Of a DNA stretch of 64,000 nt, positions 58,912-64,000 are shown piece after piece. Under the pieces are notes generated by a model that was not told where the DNA came from, searched no databases, and was given only the letters and a program-made list of their open reading frames with translations. Both the position numbers and the translations under genes were made by a program. Position 1 is the first letter of the stretch; each line of letters starts with the position of its first letter. Origin of the DNA: Allacma fusca (lineage: Eukaryota > Arthropoda > Collembola > Symphypleona > Sminthuridae). The stretch spans positions 13,436,539 to 13,500,538 of the forward strand of contig OX359250.1 of NCBI GenBank assembly GCA_947179485.1, in the 5' to 3' direction.

Positions 58912-60650
58912 TCTGTATAGTGGAGCATTGGGAAAAAATATATAAAAAACAGAGCGCGTACAGAACAATAATCTACAACACAAAAGTTGGTATTATGGGA
59001 CTTGGAGGTAATTAATCTTGGAATTTATCACTCCGGGCGAAGATTATCAGACAGCCCGAGCGACGAATATAATCACAGATGTAGAAATGTAACACACACC
59101 ATTGTACAGTTTTATACCAGTTCAACCATGTAATTTCCCAGGTTTACAACCACAATTTATTATAAAAAGTAAAACCGTTTAAGGGTACGCCATCAAATTG
59201 CAGCATCGATATCAAAAAAACGTCACGACTGATGCAATTTATTGCAGTAGGTCATGTACGTGTGAAATCAAAAGTAATAATGTGGTGGAAAACGTCAAAA
59301 ACATGCCGAATTAATATTGACATTATTCCACATAGAAATGTAACGAAATCCATAATCCAAGAGCCCCTTCGATCACATCCCGAGAAAAACTCATTAAGTC
59401 TTACAGAAATCCCCCGTTACGTTCCAAAGGTATTCATCCCTCACTCTGTTTCACTGTTTGTACGGGCGAGCATTTTAAACGGATTTTAAAATCAAACATT
59501 GAGAATCCCAGACCCAGACTAATAATAATAATTTACTGTAAGCTAGTAAAATACTGTACAAGACCCGCATCACCTCCTCCGAGAGACACGACTCACAATA
59601 ACTGACAATGCATGGTCAAGTGAATTGAGAGAAAAAAAAAACTGGAATGTCAACTGATCTTATAAAAAAGAATTTTATAAATTTTAGAATCAAATATGTT
59701 ACAAGAATAAACGCACCATCTACACAAAAGTTTACAATAATTATTATTAAAACCAACCTTGAAAATTTTATAGTATGCATAATAAAATTCTCAGGTAAAA
59801 ATAAAATTGAGCTTAACACGTACATTAACCACAAGATCATACGGTACAGTGACGAGAAAGGGTTGCAATTTACAGGCACACATTACGGACGTACACATGT
59901 GACTAGATAGATACATACATAGGTGAAATAATTTCTGTAATTCTACAATAAAACAGGGTCTCAAGAATGAGACAGTCTACGGTAGACCGTGGAGCATTAC
60001 ATAAACTGGACAGTGCAGAGCTTTTACATTTTTAAATATTAATAATATTACTAAAACAAAGACACCCCCAATTTTCACAGACATACGAAACGTGCCTGGT
60101 GAGAGGGCAGGATTTTAACCAATGGTAATTCTCATAATTGGTAGCACACTATACAGAGTAGAGAAGAGAAAAAATTAAATTCCGAAAGATTTGTAATCCT
60201 CATTATTATTACTTATCGTAATTACGTCCCAGTAATGGAAATATACTCTGGCCACTCTGCTCAAAAATCTATTCCCCAAGTACTATATGGTGTACATACA
60301 TACATACACCCAGCTATCCACTAGTACAGCTCTGGTCACTATGAAACTAACAATGTATGTACAACTAAGGAATGATACTCAAGCTCCTTTACATCGACTA
60401 TTAAAATAAATGTAATTGTAAAAAAATTTGAAAGTTATTGCTGTTGGCAGGATTTTTCCTCTTCTACCGCGTCCATAATTATAAGATACACTTCTGTTTT
60501 CAAAGAGGATTGAATGACAGAACAAGAGCAAAGTAATTATCTAAAATTGTAGTGTACAGTGTCGTACTGCCGATTGCGATACATTATCTATTACTTGGGC
60601 ATCTGTAATCCGGATAACAGATACACATTATGGCCTCTGGGGGATGGTAG

Positions 60651-60666
60651 TATATATATATGTATA

Positions 60667-60699
<33 letters not shown>

Positions 60700-60721
60700 G
60701 TAGATATGTATCTATATATAC
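60651..60721. repeat. TA-rich microsatellite with TATATG units
   Basis: About 71 bp of TA dinucleotide interspersed with TG and GATATG variants. Confidence 0.93.
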
Positions 60722-63700
60722 GTAAGATCTAAGTACCAATACCTCGGCTGAGCTGATGTGTATAATATGTAGGTGAGGAAAATATCTTGAGGACATGGCT
60801 TGGAGGGGCTCCTGCTGTAGAGCTGTATATACCGATTAAAATGTGATTATCTTCTAAGTCATTATTTCAAGAAAATTGGTTATTAGATTTAACACCTTCG
60901 TACACTTCTCATGGTTTTTCTCTTTAATTCAAGGTTCATTAGCATCTGATGATCAACTGATAGGACACTAATATTAGCATGAATTCCCATTTGGGAAAAG
61001 ACACATCACCATAGTCAGTCACCATAGTGTAGTAGTTCACATTGTAGTAGCATACATATAATTACATATGTATGCTGCGTAGAGTATGTACATACGTACA
61101 CTTTCTGAACTTTTTGGAGACTCATGCCCGGACATATGTAATTATGTATAATGTGTGGATATATCCAAACACGAAGAACAAGAGCCGTAGCAAACATTGT
61201 CCTTCTTTCACTATGTCAGACTCTTATGCACCAGCACTTTACATTTTTAGAAATTGATAAACAATTTCATAACCCCTGTTTCGTATTCCGAAAACGTAAT
61301 TATAATTCGATTTTTTCCATACAAGTCATCACTGAGAATGGAATTCCTCAAGTATCAGAAGCGAGAGTGAAATTAATGACGTGATTTCAGAGACGCTCAT
61401 GTAGCATATAAGTACTCTGTCTTCTGTCCTAGCCCTAGCTATCTTGTACAACCAAAAGAGACTGGTTTTGAACGGAAACCTTTTGATGAAAGCACGATGA
61501 TTAGTCCACACAGAGGTAATACACTTTTCCATGTATGTACGTTTACAAATTCAACCATGCACAATCAAGCCACATGCGTTCATCATAAGCATAAGTATAT
61601 AAGTATCTAAAGTATGACTTAAGAAGCAAATCGAGCTTCAAAACAATGGCTCATAAAGAGCTTATGAGGCCCTCCAGTCATCGGAAGAACAATTAAAAAG
61701 AGCTCCTTCCTTTCAGTGCCGATCCTTTTATTTTTTTTTAAATAATTTTGCACTCAAATCTCCAGTGATTATGGATTATTAGTTGTTACAAAGTTGGGCT
61801 TGTAAATAAGTAGTGTATTTAAATTTTTTTTTAAAGGGAAAGAAATGAGGAGGGACGACCAGGTTGGTCTCTTAACGAAGATGATAGGGAAAACGGCCGT
61901 CGGAGTAAAAACAAAGAAATCCAATGACTCATGATACAGTAAACCATCATTGCAGCACCAGTCCGTCCACACACACACACACACACATAAAAACATGACG
62001 CTGAAATTATCTATGGGCACAACAGTAATTATGCAATGTCCAACATGCTGCGAGTTCCTTAGGCTACAGATGATTGCAGAAGACATCAATAAGCAGAGAA
62101 TTTCTTGCTAATGAATACCAACTTCCGACAAGGAACTACTGTAAGTACCCTTCCCCACTAATGGAGTAAACTATGCCCACTAATATCCCCTACACAATGT
62201 ACATACTACTTAAATGCAGATGTAAGTACATTGGTACACACATCGGACGAACATACATCAAAATACTTCCACACTCAACGCACTCTCTAACTCTAACACC
62301 ATTCTTCCCTGAAAATGACAGAGTCTGATATTCTATTCCGTACCAGCATCAGCATCAGCATCAGAAAGAGCAGCGGACGTGTTAATGTAGAGACGGTACG
62401 GATCAAATATGATGAAACCGACATCAAGTTGGCATACAAGTGCCGGCTTAATGTAAACCGTAATGAACATGGAGGAACTTGGAGAGATAGTGAGACAAAA
62501 AATCTTAGGATACTTTCCAAGATAAAGTATTGGGTACAGAGCATGAGGAGACTCAAAGGAAAAAAAAAACTTTTTATTTAATTGTCACTTCACTATTTGC
62601 AATAATTAACTCTCCACTCTTTGAAACTAACTAGGCATTTAATCCCCTTTCAATATATATATTAAGAGATATATAATTTTATTATATGTAGATATACAGA
62701 TATATCCTGAATTTTCCCTTTTGCATTTATTCATACCGTCAAGATGTAACCTTCCTTAAATACACACAAATCGTAAATCTTGTTTAGATAAAATCACCCC
62801 GGCATAATGGACGCAATTAGTTGCAATTACAAGCCGACAATTAAGTAACGATCTTAATACATTAATAAAGGGGTTGGAATTCATTGATACCTCATGACTG
62901 ACCAATTTCAAAGATCCGACCATCCTAATTGAAGCAAGAAATGGTTGGAGGTACACATATTTATCTGATTTCAGGGTCACGAATTTCCTATCAGTGAAAT
63001 AGCTAATTGGCTACAGTCAAAACTCGGCATAACTCACTTATTAAGGTCTGTGCCGTAATATTCTTTCAAAATCCAAAAAGCTTCACAACAAAAGTAAAGG
63101 TAAGATCCCAGAAAGAGTCATGGGTTAAAAATGTACCTAAAAATATTTTCTTATGGGGAGAAAATCGAAGAATTTATACATAATTTCAATTATTACAGCA
63201 TGATTAGGAAATAGGATTTAAAGGAGTAAATTGAAACAGGACAGAAAAGTTTTACATGTTATAACTTCCTTTTATGTACAGAAAAAAAATACTTCGGAGA
63301 AGGAACTCATTAAAGTATAAATGGAAGAAATACCGCCTCCCCCCATAAGGGAAAATATAGTTCCAGGAAGGAACACGGAAGAATTCCTCTAGCGCATCAT
63401 ACATACATATTTGGCTACTCGTGTTGTTGAGACCCCCAGATATGAGTTACAAGTCAAAAGGAAATAATGACACAGCATTTTGAGAAATAAAAAAAAATGA
63501 AAATGCTCTTCCTTAGCTTATGAATGCCATAACCAACCGCCTTGACTCTTTACCAACAGCTGTAACATATGTGTACGTTTCCACAGACACACACAGAGAG
63601 ACAAACTCACATTAGGGCTTCTATATAGCTCCATCATTCCTTGCCGTTACCGTTCAAGCTTGGACAATAATCATTTATTAAGATATATCACTATCCTTTA

Positions 63701-64000
63701 TAGCTCACTTTTATTCCCCACGAAAATCCTATTTTGCTCAAGAGAGAAACAAAGCGACAAGCTCATTAAGAATATTCACCCAAGGAACAGCTGTACAAAT
63801 TAATAACCCAATAAGGAAAAACGTTAAAGCGTGTAGTTGTAATGGTACCGTACCGTAATCAGGTACAGTACTAACAGAGAAATGAAGAAATCAAGTGAGA
63901 ATAAAATAATCCAGCAAAAACGTGGTCAAAACTCACTGACTATTTGTAATATCCACCAGTAAAATGTAATCTCGTCCATGTGTGCCAACACAGCAGGATA

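Larger units (their letters stand above)
55973..64000 (-). other. RAB3GAP1: Probable large Rab3GAP subunit intron, running off the window
   Basis: The exon at 55824-55972 begins with a split codon, so more exons lie upstream. I looked here on the minus strand for the expected upstream blocks of the family and saw none. Simple repeats include a (GA)n tract at 56928-56945, (TAG)n at 58881-58911, a TA-rich tract at 60651-60721 and a CA tract near 61971. A small exon could have been missed. Confidence 0.55.

Noticed and set aside
62293-62581. Overlapping 87- and 88-codon frames on both strands
   Set aside because: One is low-complexity (SISISI or LMLMLM from a CATCAG repeat) and neither resembles a known family or an upstream Rab3GAP exon.

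Overview
This is a eukaryotic, intron-rich and AT-rich stretch, most likely from an arthropod and possibly a crustacean. The evidence is one junctophilin gene of invertebrate type with an in-frame poly-Q linker, canonical GT-AG introns ranging from about 200 bp to over 19 kb, dense (AG)n/(CT)n and (CA)n microsatellites, and no bacterial gene organisation. The species assignment is inference and not secure.

Layout. (1) 1-47,250, plus strand: a junctophilin gene, from an exon at 11,534 to the stop codon at 46,297. Nine coding exons join in frame to 884 residues; the exon carrying the start codon and the first MORN repeats is not visible and is probably left of the window. (2) 5,580-6,613, minus strand: a compact three-exon gene for a 206-residue NADPH-dependent FMN reductase. 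It lies antisense, apparently inside the first large junctophilin intron. (3) 46,298-51,147: the convergent 3' regions of two genes plus intergenic DNA, with candidate poly(A) signals at 47,233 (plus) and 50,662 or 50,504 (minus). (4) 51,148-55,972, minus strand: the last five coding exons (460 residues) of the Rab3 GTPase-activating protein catalytic subunit. Its N-terminal exons lie right of the window, so 55,973-64,000 is probably one large intron.

The rest is intron or intergenic sequence rich in simple repeats. It also holds a degenerate ~31-bp minisatellite at about 16,481-16,678, a 16-bp perfect inverted repeat at 10,133-10,183 and a 24-bp perfect palindrome at 53,790-53,813. By eye, the sense strand of both long genes is T/G-rich, with the asymmetry switching near 50-51 kb where they converge.

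Functionally, junctophilin tethers ER/SR to the plasma membrane and the Rab3GAP subunit acts on Rab GTPases in vesicle traffic and at the ER. The reductase is a soluble flavoenzyme. I see no evidence that the three form a pathway. I found no RNA gene, no recognisable transposon ORF and no clearly new system; the more unusual points are listed as findings with modest scores.
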